Shown piece by piece: positions 25,100-32,673 of a stretch of 33,036 nucleotides of DNA; positions within the stretch are counted from its first letter, which is position 1, and each line of letters starts with the position of its first letter. Source of the stretch: an uncultured Roseiflexus sp. GTDB lineage: Bacteria > Chloroflexota > Chloroflexia > Chloroflexales > Roseiflexaceae. The stretch covers positions 1 through 33,036 of the forward strand of contig CALGYB010000203.1 in NCBI GenBank assembly GCA_937935075.1, in the 5' to 3' direction. The notes below the pieces were generated by a model. That model worked only from the letters and a program-made list of their open reading frames with translations. It did not search any database and was not told where the DNA came from. The translations under genes were made by a program, and so were the position numbers.

Positions 25100-25152
25100 T
25101 TGTATACAAGTATACGATATGCCTATTATAGAAGAAAATTAAGAAAAGTCAA
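25100..25152 (-). promoter_or_regulatory. Strong promoter with GntR-type operator for the importer 1 operon
   Basis: On the minus strand TTGACT (25152-25147) and a perfect TATAAT (25130-25125) are 16 nt apart, so transcription should start near 25118. The palindrome TTGTATACAA (25100-25109), directly followed by GTATAC (25110-25115), sits just downstream of the start. A repressor bound there would block initiation. The divergent FCD-type GntR gene at 25404 is the obvious candidate. Confidence 0.72.
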
Positions 25153-25160
25153 GTAGCCGC

Positions 25161-25297
25161 GGGTCTGAGACCCGCCGCCCGTTGTCCCGCCGGGGCGCCC
25201 CTGCCGCCCGCCGCCGCGCTGTCGCCCCGGCGGGACGCCCCTGCCGCCCGTTGCCCGTTGTCCTGGCGGGGCGCCCCTACCGCCCGCCGGAGACCCG
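25161..25297. repeat. GC-rich triple repeat with hairpins between divergent promoters
   Basis: Three related 30-33 bp units (25181-25210, 25218-25250, 25257-25286), each containing GCCCCT(G/A)CCGCCCG, are preceded by the palindrome GGGTCTGAGACCC (25161-25173) and followed by GGAGACCCG. GTCCCGCCGGGGCG (25184-25197) is the exact complement of 25223-25236, giving a 14-bp stem. No gene is supported here. It separates the two divergent promoters. Confidence 0.75.
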
Positions 25298-25335
25298 TCG
25301 CCGCCATACATCGGCCTCGTGGGAAGACGACGATC

Positions 25336-25363
25336 TTGACATTGTTCCCAATCGCGGTATGAT
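25336..25363 (+). promoter_or_regulatory. Sigma70-type promoter for the GntR/aminotransferase pair
   Basis: TTGACA (25336-25341, perfect) and TATGAT (25358-25363) are separated by 16 nt, giving a start near 25370 and a 5' leader of 34-46 nt. A second GGTATACACA site (25406-25415), similar to the operator TTGTATACAA at 25100, overlaps the two candidate start codons, which suggests autoregulation. Confidence 0.62.
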
Positions 25364-25403
25364 TGCATACGGACAATAGTCTGATTCGTCCTATTATCAG
25401 TTT

Positions 25404-26126
25404 ATGGTATACACAATGCTCACACCTATCGATCAACTTGCCCTGGAGAGAGCGCCCACGTTCCGCGAAGCGGCATACCATGCCATCAAGCAGGCGATCC
25501 TGAACGGTTCGCTGGAGTCGGGGCAACCATTGGTTGAAGAGCGACTGGCGGAGATGCTTCAGATCAGTCGCACGCCGGTGCGCGAGGCGCTGGCCATCCT
25601 GGAGCACGAAGGTCTGATCGCGCCGGTGTACCGGCGCGGATTGTTTGTATGCAAACTCACGCGCGAGCAGGTGATCGAACTCTTCACTGCCAATGAAGCG
25701 GTTGAGCCGTTTCTGGCGCGCCGCGCGGCGCACTATGCCAGCCCCGAGCAGACGGTGGCGCTTGAGTCTGCCATTCGTGACGGTGAAGCGTGTGCGGAAC
25801 GCAACGACATTGCCGGGTTTTTGCGCGCCGGGCGCATCTTCCACGCCGGTATCGGGCGCGCCGCCGGCAATCTGACGCTTGCCCGGTTCGTGGAACGCAA
25901 CGAAGAGCGCGTCGATCTCTTTCTCATGGGGTATCGCAAAGCCGTTGATGTTGAGATGATGCGCACATCCAATCGTGAGCACCGGGCCATCTACCGCGCC
26001 ATCGTCCAGCGCGACCCCGATGCCGCTGCACGTCTGTCGATTTACCACCTGCAATCGGTGCGTGAGCGCTTTGCAGCGCTCGTTGGCGATGATGATCGCG
26101 ACGATGCTCTACCTCTCGATAATTAG
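25404..26126 (+). CDS. GntR-family transcriptional regulator, FCD subfamily
   Basis: A 240-aa protein from ATG 25404; ATG 25416 (MLTPIDQL) is an equally good start because neither has a clear ribosome-binding site. The winged helix spans about 20-85 (EERLAEMLQISRTPVREALAILEHEGLI, YRRGLFV). The helical FCD domain (about 90-225) carries H147 (FHAGIG), H193 (NREHRAI) and H215 (IYHLQ), positions that bind a metal and the carboxylate ligand in this family. FCD regulators commonly sense sugar acids or other small carboxylates, which fits the neighbouring dehydratase genes. It is transcribed away from importer 1 and is 17 nt before the aminotransferase gene. Confidence 0.9.
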   Translation: MVYTMLTPIDQLALERAPTFREAAYHAIKQAILNGSLESGQPLVEERLAEMLQISRTPVREALAILEHEGLIAPVYRRGLFVCKLTREQVIELFTANEAVEPFLARRAAHYASPEQTVALESAIRDGEACAERNDIAGFLRAGRIFHAGIGRAAGNLTLARFVERNEERVDLFLMGYRKAVDVEMMRTSNREHRAIYRAIVQRDPDAAARLSIYHLQSVRERFAALVGDDDRDDALPLDN

Positions 26127-26143
26127 ACGAAGGAGCCAATCGA

Positions 26144-27442
26144 ATGACTATCACGAAAACGAACTCGATGCTGGTCGAGCGTGCCCGCCAGGTCATTCCA
26201 GGCGGGGTGAACTCTGGCAATCGCGCGCTTCCCTGGCCTATCGCGTTTGTGCGCGCCGAAGGCGCATATCTGTTCGATGCTGATGAGCACCGGTATCTTG
26301 ATTATCATGCCGCCTTTGGTCCTATCATTTTGGGTCATAACCATCCGCGGGTGAACGCTGCCGTCGCCGAGACGATGAGCCGCATCGACATCGTTGGAGC
26401 GGGAGTCACCGATCTGGAAGTCGAACTTGCCGACCGGCTCAACTGCCATATTCCCTGCGCTGAGCGCGTCCTGCTGACGAACTCCGGTTCGGAAGCGACG
26501 TATGCCGCGCTCCGTCTGGCGCGTGCTGTCACCGGGCGCAACAAGATCATCAAATTCCAGGGGACGTACCACGGCTGGCACGATGCGGTGCTCATGAATG
26601 TCATCAGCCCGCCGGAGAAAATTGGTCAGCACGATCCGCTCTCGCTCGGCATGCTCCCCGACGTTATTCGTCAGACGATTGTGCTGCCGTTCAACGATAC
26701 CGAAGCGGTTGCCGAAACGCTGCAACGCCAGGGCGAGGAGATTGCCGCGATTATCGTAGAGGTGATCCCGCACAATATCGGGTGTGTGTTGCCGCGACCG
26801 GAGTTTCTGCGAGCGCTGCGCGACCTGACACACCAGTACGGCGTCGTGTTGATCTTCGATGAGGTGATTACCGGGTTTCGCCACGCCCTTGGCGGATACC
26901 AGTCGATTGTCGGCGTGACGCCCGACTTGGCGACATTCGCCAAAGCCATGGCGAACGGGTTCCCAATAGCCGCGCTTGCGGGTCGCGCGACGTTGATGGA
27001 TCGCTTTGCTCCAGGCGGGGGCGTGCTTTTTGCCGGAACATACAACGGGCACAGTATTGGAGTGGCGGCGGCGTTGGCAACCATTGCCGAATTGGAAAGC
27101 GGCGCTGTCCATGCCCACTGCTTTGCGCTGGCGCAGATCGCCGCCGACGGGCTGACGCAGATCGGCGTAGAACTGGGCATTCCGCTCACCGTGGCACGCT
27201 TCGGGTCGGTCTTCGTTCCCTACTTTATGGAACCCGGTCCAATTGAGAACTACACCGATCTGTTCCGCAACCACACGGCGCGGGACGTGTGGTTCCGCAA
27301 GACAATGTGTGAGCACGGCATCTTTATGATACCAACGGCGCTCAAGCGCAATCACGTGAGTGCGGCGCACACCCGTGCCGATATTGATCGCACGCTGGAA
27401 ATCGCCCGTCAGGTGCTGCGCGCAATGCCGGCCGATCTCTAA
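26144..27442 (+). CDS. Class III aminotransferase, glutamate-1-semialdehyde aminomutase-like
   Basis: A 432-aa protein from ATG 26144, with AAGGAG 8 nt upstream. PLP-binding features: NSGSEA (113-118), YHGWHD (142-147), D239 (IFDEVITGFR) and the Schiff-base Lys K267 (TFAKAMANGFP). The sequence resembles HemL, but the segment VEVIPHNIGCVLP replaces the usual VEPVAGNMG-type stretch. Its setting next to a catabolic regulator, not tetrapyrrole genes, argues for a different substrate. It may transfer an amino group from or to an intermediate of the imported compound, perhaps an amino-sugar acid or beta-amino acid. It is convergent with importer 2 and ends at a shared hairpin. Confidence 0.88.
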   Translation: MTITKTNSMLVERARQVIPGGVNSGNRALPWPIAFVRAEGAYLFDADEHRYLDYHAAFGPIILGHNHPRVNAAVAETMSRIDIVGAGVTDLEVELADRLNCHIPCAERVLLTNSGSEATYAALRLARAVTGRNKIIKFQGTYHGWHDAVLMNVISPPEKIGQHDPLSLGMLPDVIRQTIVLPFNDTEAVAETLQRQGEEIAAIIVEVIPHNIGCVLPRPEFLRALRDLTHQYGVVLIFDEVITGFRHALGGYQSIVGVTPDLATFAKAMANGFPIAALAGRATLMDRFAPGGGVLFAGTYNGHSIGVAAALATIAELESGAVHAHCFALAQIAADGLTQIGVELGIPLTVARFGSVFVPYFMEPGPIENYTDLFRNHTARDVWFRKTMCEHGIFMIPTALKRNHVSAAHTRADIDRTLEIARQVLRAMPADL

Positions 27443-27473
27443 CGGGAGTGTATCTGGAAACTCGAAGCACTGG

Positions 27474-27508
27474 TTGGGTGAGCGAAGGCGCTGCCTTCGC
27501 CCACCCAA
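27474..27508. terminator. Bidirectional hairpin between convergent genes
   Basis: TTGGGTGAGCGAAGGC (27474-27489) pairs with GCCTTCGCCCACCCAA (27493-27508) around GCT, with one mismatch. It lies between the aminotransferase stop and the convergent permease stop at 27511. The stem is closely related to the core of the 95-bp MITE-like repeats (GGGTAGGCGAAGGC), so it may be a reduced copy now serving as terminator. T-runs are weak. Confidence 0.6.
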
Positions 27509-27510
27509 TC

Positions 27511-28407
27511 TTATGTGCTGCCGCGTAACCGCGGATCGAGGGCGTCGCGCAAGCCATCGCCCAGCAGATTGAACCCCAGCACCGTGATCACAATCGCAAT
27601 GCCAGGAGCGATGGCAACCCATGGCGTCAGCTCCATGAAGCGACGTCCGCTGCCGAGCATCGCCCCCCACGACGGATCGGGCGGCTGCGCCCCAAGCCCC
27701 AGGAAACTGAGCGCCGCCTCTGCCAGAATGGCAGTGGAAAGAAGCAGCGATGTCTGAACAATCAGCGGCGCAGCGATGTTCGGCAGGAAATGGCGAACGA
27801 TCAATCCAACCGGACGAACCCCAACCGCACGCGCGGCTTCAATATAGGCATAGTTGCGCACCGCCAGCATCTCACCGCGCACCAGGCGCGCATAGATCGG
27901 CGCGTAAACGATGCCAATCGCAATCATCGCATTGGTCAGGCTTGGACCGAGCAAGCCGGCGATAACAATCGCCAGCACCAGGCTCGGAATGGCGAACAGC
28001 ATATCCACCAGACGCATGAGCAGGGTATCGACTCGCCCGCCGACATACCCGGCAATCAACCCCAGCGCACCGCCAAACGCGAGCGCCAGGCTGACCGACA
28101 CGGCTCCGACGTACAGCGAAATGCGCGAGCCATGGATCACGCGTGAAAAGATGTCGCGGCCAAACTCGTCGGTTCCGAGCAAATACTGCGCGCCCGGTTC
28201 GAGCAGGCGTCGCGATACCTGCGCCGTCGGGCTATATGGGCTGATCACCGGCGCCAGCAACGCAGCCAGCACAACCAGCGCAATAATCGCCATACCAACA
28301 AGACCAGGGACATTCCGCCGCAATGCTGCGATCAGCGGCGAAGTGCGGCGACGCATAAGCGGCAGACCGCCAGCCCGTGCATCGGTGATGGCTGATGGAC
28401 TAGTCAT
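27511..28407 (-). CDS. ABC importer permease, DppC/OppC type (importer 2)
   Basis: A 298-aa protein from ATG 28407 (MTSPSAITDARAGG), overlapping the end of the DppB-type gene by 8 bases. Features: a first helix near VPGLVGMAIIALVVLAALLAP, the OppC motif (YLLGTDEFGRDIFSRVIHGSR), the EAA loop (IEAARAVGVRPVGLIVRHFLPN) and about six transmembrane segments. It forms the channel of importer 2. It resembles the importer 1 permease only moderately, so the two systems are old paralogues and not a recent duplication. Confidence 0.9.
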   Translation of the reverse strand: MTSPSAITDARAGGLPLMRRRTSPLIAALRRNVPGLVGMAIIALVVLAALLAPVISPYSPTAQVSRRLLEPGAQYLLGTDEFGRDIFSRVIHGSRISLYVGAVSVSLALAFGGALGLIAGYVGGRVDTLLMRLVDMLFAIPSLVLAIVIAGLLGPSLTNAMIAIGIVYAPIYARLVRGEMLAVRNYAYIEAARAVGVRPVGLIVRHFLPNIAAPLIVQTSLLLSTAILAEAALSFLGLGAQPPDPSWGAMLGSGRRFMELTPWVAIAPGIAIVITVLGFNLLGDGLRDALDPRLRGST

Positions 28408-29350
28408 AGCGAATCCGTGGATCAACGGCGCTGTAGAGAAGATCGACCGCCAGATTGACAAGCACGAAGATCAACGACAGGAGCAGCACCGTACTTTGTA
28501 CAACCGGATAATCACGATTATAAAGCCCGTTGATCAACAAAAATGCGATTCCAGGCAGCGAAAAGATCTGCTCGATGATCACCGAACCGCCCATCAACAC
28601 GCCAAATTGGACGCCGATGACGGTCAGGACCGGAATGAACGCATTTTGCAGCGCATGACGCAGCAAAACCGCGCGATCGCGCAGACCTTTGGCATATGCC
28701 GTTCGGATATAGTCCTGGCGCAGCACTTCCAGCAGCGAGGCGCGGGTCATGCGCATGATGATCGCCATTGGTTGGAGCGCCAGCAAGAGCGCCGGCGCCA
28801 GCATGATCTGCATATTACGCCCAAAATCGACGAACGGCGACACCCAGCCCAGCGGCGGCGTCCAGCGAAACATCGTCGAACTGATGAGCAGAAACATCGT
28901 TGCCAGCCAGAACGCCGGAAACGAGAGACCGATCAACCCAACGATGCGCGTCAGCATGTCGGTGACCCCGTTGCGGCGCACCGCCGCGACAATCCCCAGC
29001 GGAATGGCAAACAGGCATGCAAACACAATCGCCATCACCGCCAGTTGGAGCGTAACCGGCATCCCCTGAGCGATGCTCTCCGCCACAGGGATGCCGGTGC
29101 GCATCGAGACGCCGAAATTGCCGCTCAGAAACCCGCCGATCCACTCCAGATACTGCACCGCCAGCGGGCGGTTGAGACCCAGGTTCTCACGAATCTGATC
29201 GAGTGTTCGCTGATCGGCCTGCGTATCGCCGCCGAAGAGAATATCAACCACATCCCCTGGCAACAGCCGCATCAGCGTGAAAATAATGAGCGACACCCCC
29301 GCCAGTGTCGGGATGACCAGCATCAGGCGTTGAAGCAGATAGCGGTTCAT
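28400..29350 (-). CDS. ABC importer permease, DppB/OppB type (importer 2)
   Basis: A 316-aa protein from ATG 29350, with AGGA close upstream. It has the usual DppB start (LVIPTLAGVSLIIFTLMRLLPGD), an extracytoplasmic region with LGLNRPLAVQYLEWIGGFLSG, six membrane segments, the EAA loop (RTAYAKGLRDRAVLLRHALQNA) and the C-terminal DLLYSAVDPRIRYD. It lies 13 nt after the lipoprotein gene and overlaps the next permease. Confidence 0.9.
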   Translation of the reverse strand: MNRYLLQRLMLVIPTLAGVSLIIFTLMRLLPGDVVDILFGGDTQADQRTLDQIRENLGLNRPLAVQYLEWIGGFLSGNFGVSMRTGIPVAESIAQGMPVTLQLAVMAIVFACLFAIPLGIVAAVRRNGVTDMLTRIVGLIGLSFPAFWLATMFLLISSTMFRWTPPLGWVSPFVDFGRNMQIMLAPALLLALQPMAIIMRMTRASLLEVLRQDYIRTAYAKGLRDRAVLLRHALQNAFIPVLTVIGVQFGVLMGGSVIIEQIFSLPGIAFLLINGLYNRDYPVVQSTVLLLSLIFVLVNLAVDLLYSAVDPRIRYD

Positions 29351-29363
29351 CGTCCTGCCAGGC

Positions 29364-31001
29364 TCACGCGGTCACGAAGATTTCGCGCAGCGCGGGGCGA
29401 AATGTCGTAAAGGCGACGTAGTAATTCTGCACCCGCTTTCGAACCGCCGAAAAACGATAGTCCTGGTAGAGATAGAGGTGCGGCGCTTCATCGAGCACAA
29501 TCCGCTGAACTTTCTGCATCAACTCGCGGCGTTTTGCCTGATCGAGCGTCGCCATCGCCGCGTCATACGCCTCATTGAGTTCGGCGTTCTCCCACGCGGG
29601 AAACCAGTTGGTCTCCGCAATGCCCAGGCGACGAAAATCGTTAAGGTATCCGCTCACGTCGGCGCGCATGCCGCGCGCTGTAAAACACCACTCGAACTCG
29701 CCATTGGTCACGCGCTGCGCAAAGGCGCCGAACTCGATCTGCTCAATTTGCATCTCGATGTTCAACTGACGCAGTTGCTCCTGAACAATAATCGCGTTGT
29801 CGTTGGAATAGTTTGCAAAGGTCATCGCTGTCACCTTGAAACCATCAGCGTATCCGGCCTGCGCCATCAGTTGGCGCGCCTTCTCGACATCGACCTGATA
29901 CGCGGCGCGCAACTCATCCTGGCTGAGGGGCCAGTCGCCATAGCCGGGCACGACCGGTCCGGTCAGTTCCGCTTCGCCCTCCATCACCTTGTCGATCAGT
30001 TCCTGACGGTCGATGGTCAGACTGATCGCCTGGCGCACCTCTTTGATGTCCCACGGCTTCCCGCCCTTTAGCGTGAACTGAAGCACCTTGGGTTGAGAGA
30101 AAAGACCTTTCAGAATGGTGATGTCCGCATCGTTCTGAAGTCGCCGCGCACCTAACGGTGTGACGTCCGTTCCGTCGATGTCGCCGGAGCGCAGCGCCGC
30201 AATACGAGCGTCTTCCTCCGGAATGACACGATAAATCAGTTGATCGACCTTCGGCTGTTCCGGGTTCCAGTGGTCGGCAAAGCGCTCATAGACGATTTCG
30301 GCGTTGGGCGTGTAACTGACCAGGCGGAAAGGACCGGCGCCGATCGCCTGGATCACAGGATTGATCTGCTGTGGCATATCGGCAGGAAAGATGTTCGTAT
30401 AGCGCGACCAGGCGAACAGCCCTGGGATGGTCGGGTCGAGCTTTTTCAGATTGATGCGAATGGTCAACGGATCCACCACCTCGACCGTATCGAAGTTGGC
30501 GAAGAACGCTGCGCCTGGATTGCGACCATCGGGCGGATTGATGATGGTATCGAGCGAGAACTTGACATCCTCGGCGGTGAGTTCCTTGCCGTTGTGGAAT
30601 TTCGCGCCCGAACGCAGTTTGAAGATATAGGTCGTATCATCCGGCGTCTCGAATGACTCGGCTAGCGATGGCTGCACCTTCAGATCGCGATCCCATACGA
30701 GCAGTGAGTCATATATTGGCTCACGCGCTTCGTAATTGTACTGCCCGGTAATGTTGATCCCGTATGGCTCCAGCGACACCGGATCGCCAAGCATTGCCCA
30801 TGTGACCTTCCCGCCAGGAGCAGCCTGCGCGGCGGGCGCGGTCGTCGGCGCGACGGGCGCGGTCGTCGGCGCGGCAGGGGCGCCGCCGCCGCAGGCCTGT
30901 AGCGCCAGAGCGCCTCCGCCTGCCGCAACGAGGCGTAGAAACGCGCGTCGGTTCAGCATACGTTCAGTCGGTCCTGTGGGATCAGAGCGTTTGTCGTCCA
31001 T
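29364..31001 (-). CDS. Solute-binding lipoprotein with Tat-type signal (importer 2)
   Basis: A 545-aa protein from ATG 31001, with AAGGAG 9 nt upstream. The signal sequence contains LNRRAFLRL (twin Arg at 18-19) and the lipobox-like ALQAC with Cys37, so it is probably exported folded by Tat and then lipidated. A Pro/Ala/Thr linker follows, then the family 5 body: DLKVQPSLAESFETPDDTTYIFKLRSGAKFHNGKELTAEDV and GAGPFRLVSYTPN. Ligand unknown. First gene of the importer 2 operon; its long leader (about 165 nt) carries TTGTC/GACAA half-sites. Confidence 0.92.
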   Translation of the reverse strand: MDDKRSDPTGPTERMLNRRAFLRLVAAGGGALALQACGGGAPAAPTTAPVAPTTAPAAQAAPGGKVTWAMLGDPVSLEPYGINITGQYNYEAREPIYDSLLVWDRDLKVQPSLAESFETPDDTTYIFKLRSGAKFHNGKELTAEDVKFSLDTIINPPDGRNPGAAFFANFDTVEVVDPLTIRINLKKLDPTIPGLFAWSRYTNIFPADMPQQINPVIQAIGAGPFRLVSYTPNAEIVYERFADHWNPEQPKVDQLIYRVIPEEDARIAALRSGDIDGTDVTPLGARRLQNDADITILKGLFSQPKVLQFTLKGGKPWDIKEVRQAISLTIDRQELIDKVMEGEAELTGPVVPGYGDWPLSQDELRAAYQVDVEKARQLMAQAGYADGFKVTAMTFANYSNDNAIIVQEQLRQLNIEMQIEQIEFGAFAQRVTNGEFEWCFTARGMRADVSGYLNDFRRLGIAETNWFPAWENAELNEAYDAAMATLDQAKRRELMQKVQRIVLDEAPHLYLYQDYRFSAVRKRVQNYYVAFTTFRPALREIFVTA

Positions 31002-31125
31002 GAGTGTTCACTCCTTAGATGTTCAAACAGAGAACCTTTGCTGCTAGCGGCTGTATGTCTCAGTCTTGCATACAGTCAACGTCGAGGATCGCTCCTTGCG
31101 GTCGCTCTATGAGGTATGGTTAATG

Positions 31126-31203
31126 CAATTGTCTGGAAAATACCGGACAAGTTCGGACAATTGGGATGAGATATACTCTAACATGGAGACAAAATAGTGT
31201 CAA
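31126..31203 (-). promoter_or_regulatory. Promoter and palindromic operator for the importer 2 operon
   Basis: On the minus strand a perfect TTGACA (31203-31198) and TAGAGT (31180-31175) are 17 nt apart; start near 31168. Downstream lies a palindrome with arms TTGTCTGG (31129-31136) and CCGGACAA (31143-31150) around AAAATA. It is nested in a wider CAATTGTC (31126-31133) and GACAATTG (31156-31163) pair. More half-sites (GACAA near 31189 and 31220, TTGTCC near 31233) lie upstream. The half-sites resemble those in the leader of the GntR gene at 11035-12006. Confidence 0.6.
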
Positions 31204-31270
31204 TAGTCGAGGTTATTGGGACAAAACGTGAATTGTCCGGCGTCTTCGCTTATGTCTGAGCGCACACAAA

Positions 31271-31351
31271 GGCGCAGAGGCGCAGAGATGTCCGCTGGCG
31301 CAGATAATCTCCGGGTCAACTGACAGTCCGGGTGCGCGGGCGTCCCGCCCG
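31271..31351. repeat. Short dispersed-type repeats in the long intergenic region
   Basis: GGCGCAGA occurs twice in tandem at 31271-31286, after ACACAAA. A hairpin CGGGCG/CGCCCG with a TCC loop lies at 31337-31351. Both are typical of repeats scattered between genes. No protein-coding frame is convincing between 31204 and 31899. Confidence 0.5.
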
Positions 31352-31411
31352 TATGCGAGCTAGAGACCATACCCGGGTTGCCCCAAGGATTCTTCGCACG
31401 AACCGGATGTT

Positions 31412-31498
31412 TTAGAGGCTATCCGAGAACATGCCACGAGAAGTGAGACCAGGCGGGCGAAGGCAATGCCTTCGCCTAACCAGACGGATAGACTCTTA
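31412..31498. repeat. MITE-like palindromic element, copy C (87 bp, diverged)
   Basis: It begins TTAGAGGCTATCCGAGAAC and ends CGGATAGACTCTTA, the same terminal inverted repeats as the elements at 4367 and 12361. The central stem is GGGCGAAGGCA/TGCCTTCGCC. The left inner arm has lost its match to GCTCGTTGGG, so this copy is older or shortened. Confidence 0.7.
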
Positions 31499-31731
31499 CT
31501 CAGCAGGAGCCGCGCGCCACCGTCAATCGTAGAAGCCGCCATTGTCATCCGCCGCTGAGTCAGGAGCAGAAATCAAGAACCCGATCCGCTGCGTTCAACC
31601 GCGCACCTGCAACCTTGCAATCCTTATTACATTGCATGCGCCCGCTCAACAAACTTCGCACCACGCTATGACTCTGGTACTACCCGGTATCACTCCTCTC
31701 TGTCGGTTAGGTGCGGGACACAAATCCCCCT

Positions 31732-31759
31732 TTGATTAAAGAGAGGTTAATTCTATACT
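31732..31759 (+). promoter_or_regulatory. Candidate promoter for the 71-aa small gene
   Basis: TTGATT (31732-31737) and TATACT (31754-31759) are 16 nt apart, in a locally AT-rich stretch within GC-rich sequence. Transcription would start near 31766, giving a leader of about 134 nt before the start codon at 31900. Confidence 0.5.
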
Positions 31760-31820
31760 ACTCACCATAGTGCGGGCTCCAAGGGCCACGCCATCGCCGC
31801 AACACAGGGAGGCTGTGATC

Positions 31821-31859
31821 GCCTCGGCGTTGTGCTGTACGTCGGGTCGGACCCGAGGC
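31821..31859 (+). promoter_or_regulatory. Structured leader with two mutually exclusive hairpins
   Basis: Hairpin 1: GCCTCGG (31821-31827) with CCGAGGC (31853-31859), extendable by GAT/ATC with a one-base bulge. Hairpin 2: TCGGGTC (31842-31848) with GACCCGA (31850-31856) around G31849. They share 31853-31856 and cannot form together. Position between promoter and ribosome-binding site suggests control of the small gene, though hairpin 2 has no real loop and may instead be a DNA operator. Confidence 0.35.
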
Positions 31860-31899
31860 ATCACCGGACGCTCTGTGTGTAAAAGAAGGAGAAGTCCAG

Positions 31900-32115
31900 A
31901 TGAATCTTCACTCCGCTCAGCAGGTCTCTGTTACGGCTCCCATCGGCAATCCGGCGAGTTCTGGCATCCCCCCTGTTCCCGATGAAAAAATCCTGGTTTC
32001 GCGTCAGCATCTCGAGCAACTTCAACGCCACATTCGCCTTGGATACGAACGCTTCCCTACCCGTCATCTGCGTCAGTCGCTCCTGATCATCGAGCATATA
32101 CTTAAGCATCGTTAG
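31900..32115 (+). CDS. Small protein of unknown function (71 aa)
   Basis: Starts at ATG 31900 with a strong AAGAAGGAG 8 nt upstream, which is the main evidence that it is real, together with the upstream promoter-like pair. The first 25 residues are flexible (VSVTAPIGNPASSGIPPVPD). The rest looks like two amphipathic helices rich in Arg, His, Gln and Leu (LEQLQRHIRLGYERF, then LRQSLLIIEHILKH). No signal peptide, membrane segment or known motif. The basic helical C-terminus could bind nucleic acid or a partner protein. Not recognised as a family member. Confidence 0.55.
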   Translation: MNLHSAQQVSVTAPIGNPASSGIPPVPDEKILVSRQHLEQLQRHIRLGYERFPTRHLRQSLLIIEHILKHR

Positions 32116-32243
32116 GAAAACAGGATCTTTCTATGATCACCCGCTGATTGTCGCAGACGGCTGTGGAGGAGGTGCAGGTTTTTTCGGTGGGATGTCTGCG
32201 GCGTGTCCCTACGTCGCATCGTCCATTTCGGTTATCAGGACGG

Positions 32244-32286
32244 CCCTCGCCCCTCTGCTCCCACAAGAAGAGCAGAGGGGCGAGGG
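32244..32286. repeat. Perfect 17-bp hairpin downstream of the small gene
   Basis: CCCTCGCCCCTCTGCTC (32244-32260) is exactly complementary to 32270-32286, with a 9-nt loop CCACAAGAA. Very stable, but no T-run follows, so it is more likely a mobile or dispersed palindromic repeat than a terminator. The stretch 32287-32651 shows no gene and only weakly related GC-rich sequence. Confidence 0.75.
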
Positions 32287-32673
32287 ATACGCGCTTTACA
32301 AAGGTGATGTTTTTGAGCACGTCCTCGCATTGCTCCATTCGTTTGGGTCGTCAGGGTGTTCTCCACCTCCAACCTTATTTTAAGAGCGGATTTTCAGGCA
32401 AGCCCTGCGTCGTATCACTCGTTTCAGGCATCAGAATGCGCCGGTACGGGTGCAGTGCCACCGCGCCCCAATGCCCCCTGCTCGCACGCGACGTGTCAGC
32501 GGTCAACCGTCGGGAAGTCTCGTAAGGACGTGGCGCCTCGCCCCGGCGCCTCTTCCCCCTGTGGGCGCAGGAGAGCGGGGAATGAGGGAAAAACGGGCAT
32601 TATACTAACTTGTGGTCAGTCAAACAAGATGTTCGCGCGTTCATTGTGCATTGACTTCACTGCAAAAAGCTGC

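Noticed and set aside
25161-25297. Riboswitch or structured RNA leader
   Set aside because: It lies upstream of both mapped promoter candidates, so neither transcript would contain it; its repeat structure explains the stems.
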